64,000 nt of DNA from Clostridia bacterium (lineage in GTDB: Bacteria; Bacillota; Clostridia; Lachnospirales; CAG-274): contig JAUNGN010000001.1 of NCBI GenBank assembly GCA_030524425.1, positions 114,834 to 178,833 of the forward strand, in the 5' to 3' direction. Shown here piece after piece: positions 10,872 to 18,960 of this stretch (within the stretch, counting starts at the first letter, position 1; every line of letters starts with the position of its first letter). The translations under genes were made by a program, and so were the position numbers. The notes under the pieces were generated by a model. It saw only the letters and a program-made list of their open reading frames with translations. It had not been told where the DNA came from and made no database searches.

Positions 10872-13703
10872 TTATTGTCCCTCTGCAGGAGCTTCTGCCG
10901 GGGGAGCTTCTGCCGCAGGAGCTTCTGCTGCAGGGGGTTCCGCTGCCGGAGCCTCTGCCCCAGCGGGTTCACCTGTACTTCCTGTTCCTGTATCTGCTGA
11001 AGAATTATTAGTGTCTTCTGAATTTACACTATTATCTCCGCCTGATTCTTCTGAACTGTTTGTTGTACTGCTTTCACCGGCAGATGATGTATTGCCCGAG
11101 CTGCTTCCCCTTGAGCTGTTGTATCCATAGGAGCTTCCGCTTGAGAACACTACACCGCTGTATCCCTTGTGACTTGTACAGTAGGTATCTCCAAGAGCTT
11201 CCTTGTCAAAGTAATCAGTAACGGAAGGACAGCCTGACCTTGCAAGCTTGCCTGAAATCTTACAAACTGCAGCCTTAACAACGGTATCGGGCATTTCAAA
11301 TTCCTTAACCTCAAGATTCTGATGAATTTTAGTCATTATGTCACGCCAAATAACAATATGCTGTGACTGATTAACATTATTCATATTTTTAACTGTACTG
11401 TCATACCTGTCATAGCCAAGCCATATACTGCCCACGTAATATGGTGTGTAGCCTACAAAGGTTAAATCCTTTGAGTCTGTGGTTGTACCTGTTTTACCTG
11501 CAACAGGCATATCTCCAAGGCTTGCCTTTGTACCTGTACCTGATTTAATTGTATCTGTCATCATTTCAGTTAATATATAGCCTGTTGATGACTTTAATAC
11601 CTGTTTGGTTTCCTTAGTATTTTCAAGAAGAAGATTGCCGTCATGGTCTAAAACCTTATTATATAGGCAGGGTTTAATATACTGACCCTGATTAGCAATT
11701 GTGCCGTATGCCGCCGCAACCTCCAGCTGAGTAACACCGTTTGTAAGTCCGCCCAGGGCAGTAGCCGCATGGTTATCATTCTCAAGAGTTGTAAAGCCAA
11801 AGTTAAGAAGATAATTGTAGCACAAATCAATACCCGTTTCCACCATTATTTTAACCGCAACAATATTCATAGAATTTTTAATACCTGTTCTGGCATTAAC
11901 GGCACCTCTGTAGCTGTTGCCCCACCAGTTCTTAGGGGCATATCCGTCAGCGGTTTCATAAGGCTCATCAACAATGGTTGTAGCATTTGTCACCTTGCCT
12001 AAATCAACAGCAGGAGCATAGGCAGCAAGCACCTTGAATACTGAACCCGGCTGTCTTGTAGCATCAGTAGCCCTGTTAAAAGCTCTGTTTACAGTCTTTT
12101 CGCCTCTTCCTCCGGCAATAGCTTTTACCTCACCTGTATGATAGTCTATAATAACCATTGCAGCCTGGGGCTGAGCATTATAATATGCATTTTCCGCCGC
12201 TATTTCCTGATTTTCAGATAATCCTGCCTGAATTTCAGCCCTCTTATCCGCTACCCAAGCCTCAGCACCCTCTCTTGAGCGAGCAAACCGGTTATACTGT
12301 GAATGAGTTTGTTCCCCTGTAGTTTTGTCCTCAACAGATACTCTGTAATCAATATCTATACAGTAATATACATAAGGGAAATTTTTGTCATTATTAAACT
12401 CGTCATCTACAATTTTCTGAATATTTTGATCTAAATTCGAATAAATCTGCAGACCTCCGTTGTAAATTACATTGTTTGCTTCTTCAACAGACCAGTTATA
12501 CTTGTTTTGCAAATCCTTTGAAAGCTGGCTTACAAGAGCATCTTCATAGTAGCTGTGGATAACCGAATCAGAAGTAAGATTTTTTTCATTGGCAGAATCG
12601 GTTTTTCTTATATTGGCATATATATCCTCACTTATAGCCTGATCATATTCTGCCTGAGTAATTCTGCCCTGAGCAAGCATATAATTAAGAATAATTGTTT
12701 GTCTTCGTCTGTTGTTTTCAGGCTGTGTTCTTGGAGAATACAGACTTGGATTATTTGTAATACCTGCAAGGCAGGCACATTCGGCAAGAGTAAGCTCACC
12801 GGGCTCTTTTCCGAAATATCCCTCTGCAGCAGTTTTAACACCGCTGTAGCCATGACCCAGACCAATGGTATTTAAATAAAGCTCAAGAATATAATTCTTA
12901 GCCTCCTCCTTAGAGCCGTATGCCTGTTTTAACTCCTTTTCATATTTAAGGGCAAGATACTGCTCCTTAATTTTTGTCTTGGGAGTGTTTCTTGTTACCT
13001 TGGTAACATTATTTTTTATAAGCTGCTGTGTAATGGTTGAACCGCCCTGCATCTGCTGATGTGTAGCCGTTGAGTAGACTGCTCTCATAAGACCCTGAAG
13101 GTCTACACCATTGTGCTCATAAAATCTCTCGTCCTCAATTGCAACAACAGCCTGCTGCATATACTCAGGTATTTGGTCAAGAGTTACATACTCTCTGTTT
13201 TCGCCTCCATGGAGCTTACTTACCTCATTATTATTGCTGTCGTAAATAATAGATGTATATGTTCCGGGCTTAATGCTTACTATACCAAGCTCCGGGATAC
13301 TGTTAATAATGCCCACATAACCGCCTACAAGACCTCCGCAAACAGCAAAGCCAAGCATAATGGCAATCATAAGCACAGCAGTTAAAAAGGCAGTAAAGGG
13401 TTTAGACCTTTCTTTCTTTTTTCTTTTGCCGGGCTTATTATTATGTAGTGAATTTGCTCCGTTTTTTTTGCGGTCTTTATGTTCTTCTTTATACTGACGG
13501 GTATGTGCATCAGCGGTGCCGTTTTTGCCTCCTGCCTTTGGCTGTCTGCCTTTAGATATACCTTTTTCCACATCACTTGCAGCTTCATGGCTGCAGGCAC
13601 TTTTTTTCTTTTCTTCTTCAATATGCTTTTTGTAGTTGGGAATATCTGTCAAAATTTTGGTTCCGCCTAAGTCTTCCCCCATATTTCTATCAGGTGGATT
13701 CAT
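10872..13703 (-). CDS. Class A penicillin-binding protein (glycosyltransferase-transpeptidase)
   Basis: 943 residues, a PBP1A-type enzyme that polymerises and cross-links peptidoglycan. Residues 1-103 are a long basic cytoplasmic tail, 104-135 the membrane anchor. The GT51 domain shows EDERFYEHNGVDLQG (catalytic Glu about 190) and GGSTITQQL. The transpeptidase domain has SVFK (Ser554/Lys557), SMN (611-613) and KTG (737-739), so all active-site motifs are present. After about residue 855 comes a Ser/Gly/Asn/Thr-rich tail ending in repeated Ala-Glu-Ala-Pro units. The start ATG has AAGGAGG. It is monocistronic, upstream of the atp operon on the same strand but separated by a terminator. Confidence 0.95.
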   Translation of the reverse strand: MNPPDRNMGEDLGGTKILTDIPNYKKHIEEEKKKSACSHEAASDVEKGISKGRQPKAGGKNGTADAHTRQYKEEHKDRKKNGANSLHNNKPGKRKKKERSKPFTAFLTAVLMIAIMLGFAVCGGLVGGYVGIINSIPELGIVSIKPGTYTSIIYDSNNNEVSKLHGGENREYVTLDQIPEYMQQAVVAIEDERFYEHNGVDLQGLMRAVYSTATHQQMQGGSTITQQLIKNNVTKVTRNTPKTKIKEQYLALKYEKELKQAYGSKEEAKNYILELYLNTIGLGHGYSGVKTAAEGYFGKEPGELTLAECACLAGITNNPSLYSPRTQPENNRRRQTIILNYMLAQGRITQAEYDQAISEDIYANIRKTDSANEKNLTSDSVIHSYYEDALVSQLSKDLQNKYNWSVEEANNVIYNGGLQIYSNLDQNIQKIVDDEFNNDKNFPYVYYCIDIDYRVSVEDKTTGEQTHSQYNRFARSREGAEAWVADKRAEIQAGLSENQEIAAENAYYNAQPQAAMVIIDYHTGEVKAIAGGRGEKTVNRAFNRATDATRQPGSVFKVLAAYAPAVDLGKVTNATTIVDEPYETADGYAPKNWWGNSYRGAVNARTGIKNSMNIVAVKIMVETGIDLCYNYLLNFGFTTLENDNHAATALGGLTNGVTQLEVAAAYGTIANQGQYIKPCLYNKVLDHDGNLLLENTKETKQVLKSSTGYILTEMMTDTIKSGTGTKASLGDMPVAGKTGTTTDSKDLTFVGYTPYYVGSIWLGYDRYDSTVKNMNNVNQSQHIVIWRDIMTKIHQNLEVKEFEMPDTVVKAAVCKISGKLARSGCPSVTDYFDKEALGDTYCTSHKGYSGVVFSSGSSYGYNSSRGSSSGNTSSAGESSTTNSSEESGGDNSVNSEDTNNSSADTGTGSTGEPAGAEAPAAEPPAAEAPAAEAPPAEAPAEGQ

Positions 13704-13839
13704 AGTTTTTCCTCCTTAAAAATAATATTCATAAACAACAATTATAAATATATTTATATTATACCTCATATTATTATAACAAATTTTAATCTATATATAA
13801 AGAGAAATTTTCATAAATTATAATTAAGAAGGTGATTTT

Positions 13840-14451
13840 ATTAAAAAAAAATTTACAATATTTTTCATTTTTTTACTTTTAATTACAGTTCTGACAGCTT
13901 TAGCCTTCAGCCATTTTGTACTGCCCGTTGTAACGGATATTTGCAACAAGTATGCCATAACCCGAATAAACAATGAAATAAATAATGCAACAGATAAGGT
14001 AATAGAAGAAATGAATATAAAAACAGGAGATTTTACCGAAGAAATATCGGGCGCAGATTTAAGCCATATAAACTTAAATTCCATACTTATTAACAGTGTG
14101 ACAAACAAAATTGCCGCACAGCTTTCCGAAAATATGAATCTCCTTTCATATCACGAGATACAGGTGCCTGCAGGTATGTTCAGCGGTGTGCCCCTGTTTT
14201 CAAGGCTTGGCTTCACAATTCCCATACAAATCTCCTCAATGGGCGATGCCAAAGCAGACTACGAAACAGAATTGGCATCTGCCGGTGTAAATCAGGTGTC
14301 CTATCAGGTATGGCTGAATATTGAATGTAATGTAACTGTCGTAAACCCTGTTTTCGGCAAAAACCTTTGTGTCAAAAGAAAGCTGCTGCTTGTAAATACC
14401 ATATTTAACGGCAAAGTACCCGAAGGCTATGCAAATATCAGTTTAAACTAA
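13840..14451 (+). CDS. yunB: Sporulation protein YunB-like, with an apparent ATT start
   Basis: About 203 residues. The C-terminal two thirds (from MNIKTGDFTEEISGADLSHI onward, with VPAGMFSGVPLFSRLGFTIP) match the YunB family of sporulation proteins. The in-frame sequence upstream encodes a membrane helix (IFFIFLLLITVLTALAF) and the YunB-typical segment leading into it, so the gene must begin near 13840. No ATG, GTG or TTG exists there; the only codon placed correctly behind AAGGTGA is ATT at 13840. The frame is closed by TAA at 13825. Either ATT is used, or there is a base error. Likely made in the mother cell during sporulation and needed for a proper spore. Confidence 0.7.
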   Translation: MKKKFTIFFIFLLLITVLTALAFSHFVLPVVTDICNKYAITRINNEINNATDKVIEEMNIKTGDFTEEISGADLSHINLNSILINSVTNKIAAQLSENMNLLSYHEIQVPAGMFSGVPLFSRLGFTIPIQISSMGDAKADYETELASAGVNQVSYQVWLNIECNVTVVNPVFGKNLCVKRKLLLVNTIFNGKVPEGYANISLN

Positions 14452-14459
14452 GTTACCTC

Positions 14460-14488
14460 TTGCACAAGACGGCATTTTATGTTATCTT
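14460..14488 (+). promoter_or_regulatory. Possible dapF promoter
   Basis: TTGCAC (14460-14465), a 17-bp spacer and TATCTT (14483-14488), about 36 nt ahead of the dapF ribosome site. It overlaps the end of yunB only slightly. Confidence 0.5.
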
Positions 14489-14530
14489 AATATAAAAAGA
14501 AAAGAAATAAAAAAACAGGAGAGTGATAAA

Positions 14531-15403
14531 ATGAAATTTACAAAAATGCACGGCTGCGGCAACGATTATGTTTATGTAAACTGTTTTGAAGAAAGAGTAG
14601 CAGACCCCGCAAAGACATCTCAGGCTGTAAGTGACAGACATTTCGGCATAGGTTCTGACGGACTTGTACTTATATGCCCTCCCGACAGTCCCGAAAATGA
14701 CTGCAAAATGAGAATGTTTAATCCTGACGGCTCTGAGGCGGAAATGTGCGGAAATGCGTCAAGATGTGTAGGACGCTATGTTTACGACAGAGGCATTGTA
14801 AAGAAAAACCCTATAAGACTTGAAACCCTTGCAGGTATTAAGGTTATTGAAGTACACTTAAATGAACAGGGTGAAGCTGAAATGCTTACAGTAGATATGG
14901 GAGAGCCTATTTTAGAGCCTTCTGAAGTTCCTGTTAATGCTGAAACATCAGAATCAAAGGTTAAGGGCATTAATGCCGTTATGGACTTAAAGCTTAATTC
15001 ACAGGGCAAGGACTTTGAATTTACATGTGTATCAATGGGCAATCCTCATGCAGTTACGTTTATTGACACACCTGTTAAGGATTTCGGTGTTGATTATTAC
15101 GGCCCAAGTCTTGAAACTAACCCTGCTTTTCCAAGAAAAACCAATGTTGAATTTGTTGAATTTATTGATGAAACTCACCTCAGCATGAGAGTATGGGAAA
15201 GAGGCACAGGAGAAACATGGGCATGCGGAACAGGTACCTGTGCAACTGTAGTTGCTGCAAACTTACAGGGCAGGTGTCCGAGAGTTCCCGTTGATGTCAG
15301 GCTTTTAGGCGGTACACTTACCATTGAATGGAGCGAAAAGGATAATCATGTATATATGACAGGTCCTGCAACCTTTGTATTTGACGGTGTATGGAATGAA
15401 TAA
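14531..15403 (+). CDS. dapF: Diaminopimelate epimerase
   Basis: 290 residues. It converts LL- to meso-diaminopimelate, the last step before lysine and the cross-linking residue of peptidoglycan. Both active-site cysteines are seen: MCGNASRC near residue 74 and ACGTGTCA near residue 233, with MHGCGNDYVYV at the N-terminus. The ATG follows AGGAGAGTGAT. The substrate can be supplied by the DapL coded at 27834. Its stop overlaps the start of the PAP2 gene. Confidence 0.96.
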   Translation: MKFTKMHGCGNDYVYVNCFEERVADPAKTSQAVSDRHFGIGSDGLVLICPPDSPENDCKMRMFNPDGSEAEMCGNASRCVGRYVYDRGIVKKNPIRLETLAGIKVIEVHLNEQGEAEMLTVDMGEPILEPSEVPVNAETSESKVKGINAVMDLKLNSQGKDFEFTCVSMGNPHAVTFIDTPVKDFGVDYYGPSLETNPAFPRKTNVEFVEFIDETHLSMRVWERGTGETWACGTGTCATVVAANLQGRCPRVPVDVRLLGGTLTIEWSEKDNHVYMTGPATFVFDGVWNE

Positions 15404-15887
15404 GCTTATTTTTGACAAAATATATTTTTTTACGGTAAAAAATAAGCAGGCAAGAGGGCTGGCAATATTTATATCGAATTTTTCAAAGCCCGCATTTATA
15501 ATCATATATATTTGGGGCATAATAGAATTGTTAATTCACGGCGGAGAGGGAGCGTTTGAAATAATAGCCGTTCCCGCCTTCACCCTTTTCTTTAACACAA
15601 CAATAAGAAATTATTTAAATATGCCAAGACCTTTCCTGAGAGATGACGTTTCAAAGCTTGTTAAGCATGAAAACAGCGGTTCATTTCCCAGCAATCATGC
15701 CTGCAGCTCAATGATTATATCCTTATGCTATTTAATTGTTTATCCGCCCCTTGTTCCATATTTAATTGTATTTGCTTTCTTTACGGGACTTTCAAGGGTA
15801 ATGACGGGAGTACACTATCCTTTGGACGTGATTTGCGGCTGGCTTTTAAGCCTATTTATCGGCTTAACTTTCTTTGTAATTTTATGA
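15396..15887 (+). CDS. PAP2-family membrane phosphatase
   Basis: 163 residues from the ATG at 15396, which overlaps the dapF stop (an upstream in-frame ATG at 15375 is also possible). The phosphatase motifs are partly visible: RPFLRDD, PSNHACS and SRVMTGVHYPLDV, with the catalytic histidines in the second and third. Four or five membrane helices surround them. Relatives act on undecaprenyl pyrophosphate or phosphatidic acid; with dapF alongside, lipid-carrier recycling is a reasonable guess but not shown. Confidence 0.85.
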   Translation: MNKLIFDKIYFFTVKNKQARGLAIFISNFSKPAFIIIYIWGIIELLIHGGEGAFEIIAVPAFTLFFNTTIRNYLNMPRPFLRDDVSKLVKHENSGSFPSNHACSSMIISLCYLIVYPPLVPYLIVFAFFTGLSRVMTGVHYPLDVICGWLLSLFIGLTFFVIL

Positions 15888-15896
15888 AAAAAAGTC

Positions 15897-15925
15897 TTGA
15901 CACACCATAATTTGTATGATATACT
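15897..15925 (+). promoter_or_regulatory. Promoter of tRNA-Ser
   Basis: TTGACA (15897-15902), a 17-bp spacer and TATACT (15920-15925), 38 bp ahead of the tRNA. Confidence 0.8.
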
Positions 15926-15963
15926 AATTAAGCGTTGTGAATGACAACGCAATGTAAGTATTT

Positions 15964-16051
15964 GGAGTAGTACCCAAGTGGCTGAAGGGGCTCCCCTGCT
16001 AAGGGAGTAGGTCGTTTGCGCGGCGCGAGAGTTCAAATCTCTCCTACTCCG
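15964..16051 (+). tRNA. tRNA-Ser (anticodon GCU)
   Basis: Acceptor GGAGTAG (15964-15970) pairs with CTACTCC (16044-16050). The anticodon loop reads CTGCTAA within a CTCCCCT/AGGGAG stem, the variable arm is long as in class II tRNAs, and the T arm contains GTTCAAATC. CCA is not encoded. Confidence 0.95.
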
Positions 16052-16054
16052 TAT

Positions 16055-16082
16055 AAGAAGCACATGAGTGCTTCTTTTTTTT
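16055..16082 (+). terminator. Terminator of tRNA-Ser
   Basis: AAGAAGCAC (16055-16063) and GTGCTTCTT (16068-16076) form a 9-bp stem with a 4-nt loop followed by six T. Confidence 0.88.
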
Positions 16083-16098
16083 ATGCTTAAATACAAAA

Positions 16099-16147
16099 GG
16101 AACCGAGGCAAATCAGTACAAAAAATTCTGATTCGCCCCGGTTCCCC
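16099..16147 (-). terminator. Terminator of the recombinase-hypothetical gene pair
   Basis: A long imperfect inverted repeat (GGAACCGAGGC...GCCCCGGTTCC with AAATCAG/CTGATT inside) just past the stop at 16155, followed on the minus strand by TTTTGTATTT. Confidence 0.75.
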
Positions 16148-16154
16148 TTAAAAT

Positions 16155-16640
16155 TTACGGCTTAACCTTTACAATCTGCTTTGCATAATTTTTAAATAAA
16201 AAATTTCCCGAATAATTATACATAAATCTATATACTTTATCGTCAACTACAAATTCAGCATAATCTGTGGTATATTTAAAATCTCTAACTTTATCACATT
16301 TTATTTCAACATATTCTCCCTTTTTAAAGACAGTTGAAAGAGTTACACCGCAAATATAATCTTCCTTGTAATAAAAAAGAGAATTCCTGCTTCGCACCAG
16401 ACTTATAATTTCTTTCATAGCATATATAAACACACAAAGGAACAATATACTATCCAAAACAAACAGCTGTATGGAAAACCCGCCCTTTATTATATAGGCA
16501 GGGTAAAGCATACTTAACAATAATACCAAAAAAAGTATATGATAAATAACACCCTTCCTTGAGTACTTTCGGTTAATCCTGCCTATAATTCTCCTAATTT
16601 CCTCTTCACTCATTTCCCAGACTTTTTCTTCTTTATTCAC
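16155..16640 (-). CDS. Hypothetical membrane protein
   Basis: 161 residues, not recognised. An amphipathic N-terminus (SEEEIRRIIGRINRKYSRKG) is followed by two membrane helices (about 30-50 and 57-78) and a soluble C-terminal half with the beta-rich look of a PH-like or YcxB-like domain (YYKEDYICGVTLSTVFKKGEY). It begins 14 nt after the recombinase gene and likely shares its transcript. Confidence 0.65.
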   Translation of the reverse strand: MNKEEKVWEMSEEEIRRIIGRINRKYSRKGVIYHILFLVLLLSMLYPAYIIKGGFSIQLFVLDSILFLCVFIYAMKEIISLVRSRNSLFYYKEDYICGVTLSTVFKKGEYVEIKCDKVRDFKYTTDYAEFVVDDKVYRFMYNYSGNFLFKNYAKQIVKVKP

Positions 16641-16654
16641 AATAATTCACCACT

Positions 16655-17218
16655 TTAAATCCTTACTTCGTCAAACAGCTTGTCCTTATCATCCTGTGTA
16701 ATGCCAAGATATCTTTTAGTAATTTCATAACTGCTGTGGTTATATACCTGCATAAGCAAAGCAGGCTCCGCACCATGTTTCCATGCATAATAGCCAAAGG
16801 TCTTTCTGAGAGAATGACAGCTTACAGGCTCAATATTGATATCTTCGCTTGCACCCTTAATTATTCTGTATGCCTGAACTCTGCTTATAGGCTCGCCCTG
16901 TTTATTTGCAAATATATAATCATCGGGGCATTTTTTCATGCCGTTATACAGCTTAAAGGCATCCCTTATTACATCATTAATGTATATCTCCTGATACTTA
17001 CCGGTTTTTTTCTCCCTTAACGTAATATGATTTTTAAAGCATCCCCGTTCATAATCATATAAATCGCCAAACTTAAGATTAAGAATATCAATTATTCTCA
17101 ATGCAGTATTAAAGCCGATTATGAGCAAAAGATAATTTCTGTATTCCTTTCTTTTAATAAAATATAATTTTAATTTGTTAATATCTTCCTTATTTCTTAT
17201 TGGTTTTGTTACCTTCAT
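16655..17218 (-). CDS. Minimal tyrosine recombinase
   Basis: 187 residues, only the catalytic domain of the phage-integrase family with no N-terminal SAM-like arm. All active-site residues are visible: Arg41 (TALRIIDIL), Lys near 71-74, His135 and Arg138 (CHSLRKTF), His161 (YNHSS) and the nucleophile Tyr170 (KRYLGI). AAGGAGG precedes the ATG. Enzymes of this size include FimB/FimE- and RecV-type invertases that flip promoters, as well as solitary integrases. The gene lies near a tRNA-Ser, but I see no copy of the tRNA 3' end that would mark an att site. Upstream, TGTAAC and GTTACA flank the likely promoter. Confidence 0.9.
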   Translation of the reverse strand: MKVTKPIRNKEDINKLKLYFIKRKEYRNYLLLIIGFNTALRIIDILNLKFGDLYDYERGCFKNHITLREKKTGKYQEIYINDVIRDAFKLYNGMKKCPDDYIFANKQGEPISRVQAYRIIKGASEDINIEPVSCHSLRKTFGYYAWKHGAEPALLMQVYNHSSYEITKRYLGITQDDKDKLFDEVRI

Positions 17219-17287
17219 TTTTTTGTACCTCCTTGTGTAACATAGTATATAATTAAGTTACATATAAATTTTTTATGAAAAGCCCTA

Positions 17288-17501
17288 TTGACAAATCATT
17301 GAATTTATAGTAATATGTAAACGTACACAAAAGGTTGTATTTATACTTTTGTGTATAAATGTACTTCATACCTAATACTGTTAGGTATAAATCCCTTAAC
17401 CCTTGTGTAAGATAATTATATAATAATTAAAGTGACAAAAAGTGACAAACATTTTTTATTTTTAAAAAATTTTTAATTAATCCCTTATGGGGATTTTTTT
17501 T
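17288..17501 (+). ncRNA. Candidate small RNA upstream of the DUF134-NifX gene
   Basis: TTGACA (17288-17293), 17 bp, TAATAT (17311-17316) would start a transcript near 17323. It contains a 9-bp hairpin (ACACAAAAG 17325-17333 with CTTTTGTGT 17346-17354) and an 8-bp hairpin (ATACCTAA 17368-17375 with TTAGGTAT 17381-17388), and ends at a terminator (AATCCC/GGGATT at 17479-17495 followed by seven T). No ORF with a ribosome site is seen. About 180 nt. Confidence 0.45.
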
Positions 17502-17547
17502 ATGGTTAAATAAAAGCATAAAGAGGTTTTTTGTGGTAAAAATATAT

Positions 17548-17602
17548 ATTGACATATGCCAATATAAGTGCTACAATTAAACTATAATTGGTATATGCCA
17601 AT
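17548..17602 (+). promoter_or_regulatory. Promoter with two matching 16-bp operators
   Basis: TTGACA (17549-17554), 17-bp spacer, TACAAT (17572-17577). Two near-palindromes, 17548-17563 and 17587-17602, fit one consensus, ATTGGCATATGCCAAT, each with one or two changes. The first covers the -35 box, the second lies just past the start point; their spacing is 39 bp. This looks like an autorepressed promoter. Confidence 0.65.
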
Positions 17603-17617
17603 AACAGAGGTGATGTA

Positions 17618-18328
17618 ATGCCCAGATGGAGTAAAAAACGCAGAGTTTGTAAAATGCCTAAAAGCTGCTGTTTTGTCAGCGACTGTGACAGTACTGCAAA
17701 TATAGCAATGAGCGTTGAAGAATACGAATGTATCAGGCTTATTGATTATATGGGGTTAAATCAAAATGATTGCGCTATGCACATGGATGTCAGCAGAGCT
17801 ACAATTCAGGCTATATATGCTGAGGCAAGGAAAAAAATTGCCCGATTTATAGTTGAGGGAATTAATTTGACTATTGAGGGCGGAGATTACGAGCTGTGTA
17901 ATGAACAATGTAATAACAGATTAATCAAAAAGGAGAATAACATTATGAAAATTGCAGTAACTTACGAAAATGGTCAGGTATTTCAGCATTTCGGTCATAC
18001 CGAACAGTTTAAGATTTATGAAGCTGAAAACGGTAAAGTTATAAAATCCGAAATTGTCAGCACAAATGGTCAGGGGCATGGTGCTTTGGCAGGATTTCTG
18101 TCAGGCAGGGGAATTGACACACTTATTTGCGGAGGTATAGGCGGAGGAGCAAGAAACGCCCTTGCCGAGGCAGGCATTAAGCTTTTTCCCGGTGCAAGAG
18201 GCGATGCAGATGCTCAGGTGGAATCCTTCCTTGCAGGTACATTGAATTATGACCCTGACACAATGTGTAATCACCATAATCATGAACATGGTGAAGGACA
18301 TACCTGCGGTAATCATGGCTGTCATTAA
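17618..18328 (+). CDS. DUF134 DNA-binding domain fused to a NifX/NafY-type cofactor-binding domain
   Basis: 236 residues from ATG 17618 behind AGAGGTGAT. Residues 1-100 match the DUF134 helix-turn-helix family: MPRWSKKRRVCKMP start, the EEYECIRLIDYMGLNQNDCA helix and ARKKIARFIVEGINLTIEGG. Residues about 110-215 match the dinitrogenase iron-molybdenum cofactor-binding fold (FGHTEQFKIYEAE, GIDTLICGGIGGGARNALAE). The tail is a His/Cys-rich metal-binding stretch (CNHHNHEHGEGHTCGNH). It probably senses a metal or metal cluster and controls its own promoter. A strong internal ribosome site (AAAAAGGAG) sits before an in-frame ATG at 17945, which could yield the second domain alone. Confidence 0.88.
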   Translation: MPRWSKKRRVCKMPKSCCFVSDCDSTANIAMSVEEYECIRLIDYMGLNQNDCAMHMDVSRATIQAIYAEARKKIARFIVEGINLTIEGGDYELCNEQCNNRLIKKENNIMKIAVTYENGQVFQHFGHTEQFKIYEAENGKVIKSEIVSTNGQGHGALAGFLSGRGIDTLICGGIGGGARNALAEAGIKLFPGARGDADAQVESFLAGTLNYDPDTMCNHHNHEHGEGHTCGNHGCH

Positions 18329-18335
18329 TTTTTTT

Positions 18336-18386
18336 AAGGGTGCTGAAATACAGCACCCTTAAGGCTGCCGAAAAGCCGGCAGCCTT
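18336..18386. other. Two abutting hairpins between convergent genes
   Basis: AAGGGTGCTG/CAGCACCCTT (18336-18360, 5-nt loop) directly followed by AAGGCTGCCG/CGGCAGCCTT (18361-18386, 6-nt loop). Both stems are 10 bp and perfect. Neither is followed by a clear T tract in either direction, so terminator function is uncertain; they may be 3'-end protecting structures. Confidence 0.6.
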
Positions 18387-18443
18387 GAAATAAAAGCTTG
18401 TCAGCACTTTAGGTGCAGACATTTGAGTTCTCTTAATTTCCAA

Positions 18444-18941
18444 TCAATAAAACATCCGTACCTTTATTTCATTTACAATATCCCTGATTTGCTTTTTGGT
18501 ACAGTCTACCTCCACATCTGCATATTTTTCATATAGGGGAATTCTCTCGTTATACAAATCCCTTAAGGTTTGTCCTTCTTTAATTGTAACTCCCCGCTTA
18601 TTAAGGTCCCCAAGTCTGTGTGCAATTTCCTCATAGCTATGCTTAAGATAGACTACTGTGCCGATTTTCTTAAAATGTTCCATAGCCTCTCTGCCGTATA
18701 CTGCACTTCCCCCTGTTGCAATAACAGCCCGAATAACGTCAATAGACACATTTACTTTATTTTCTATATCCCTGAAGCCGTCATCACCTGCTTCAGAAAT
18801 AATTTCCTGCAAAAGTTTACCTTCTTTTTCCTGTATAACCAAATCAGAATCAATGAATCTATAGCCAAGGCTTTTAGCAAGTACAACACCGACCGTACTT
18901 TTACCTGCTCCCGGCATACCAATCAAAATTACATTATTCAT
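18444..18941 (-). CDS. aroK: Shikimate kinase
   Basis: 165 residues, a small P-loop kinase that phosphorylates shikimate in aromatic amino acid synthesis. GMPGAGKST is the Walker A loop, DSD (about residue 32-34) binds shikimate and Mg2+, FRDIE corresponds to the conserved FRxxE, and the GGG motif appears as ATGGSAVY, with Ser in the third position. No other shikimate-pathway genes are adjacent. It follows pcrA after 19 nt and is likely cotranscribed with it. Confidence 0.9.
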   Translation of the reverse strand: MNNVILIGMPGAGKSTVGVVLAKSLGYRFIDSDLVIQEKEGKLLQEIISEAGDDGFRDIENKVNVSIDVIRAVIATGGSAVYGREAMEHFKKIGTVVYLKHSYEEIAHRLGDLNKRGVTIKEGQTLRDLYNERIPLYEKYADVEVDCTKKQIRDIVNEIKVRMFY

Positions 18942-18960
18942 ATTATCTCCTTATTACTGT

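Noticed and set aside
10781..11130. Plus-strand Pro/Ala-rich ORFs opposite the PBP tail
   Set aside because: Mirror image of the repetitive Ala-Glu-Ala-Pro coding region of the PBP; no ribosome site.
15964..17218. Genomic island inserted at tRNA-Ser
   Set aside because: A recombinase lies nearby, but I found no second copy of the tRNA 3' end and only two small genes would be carried.
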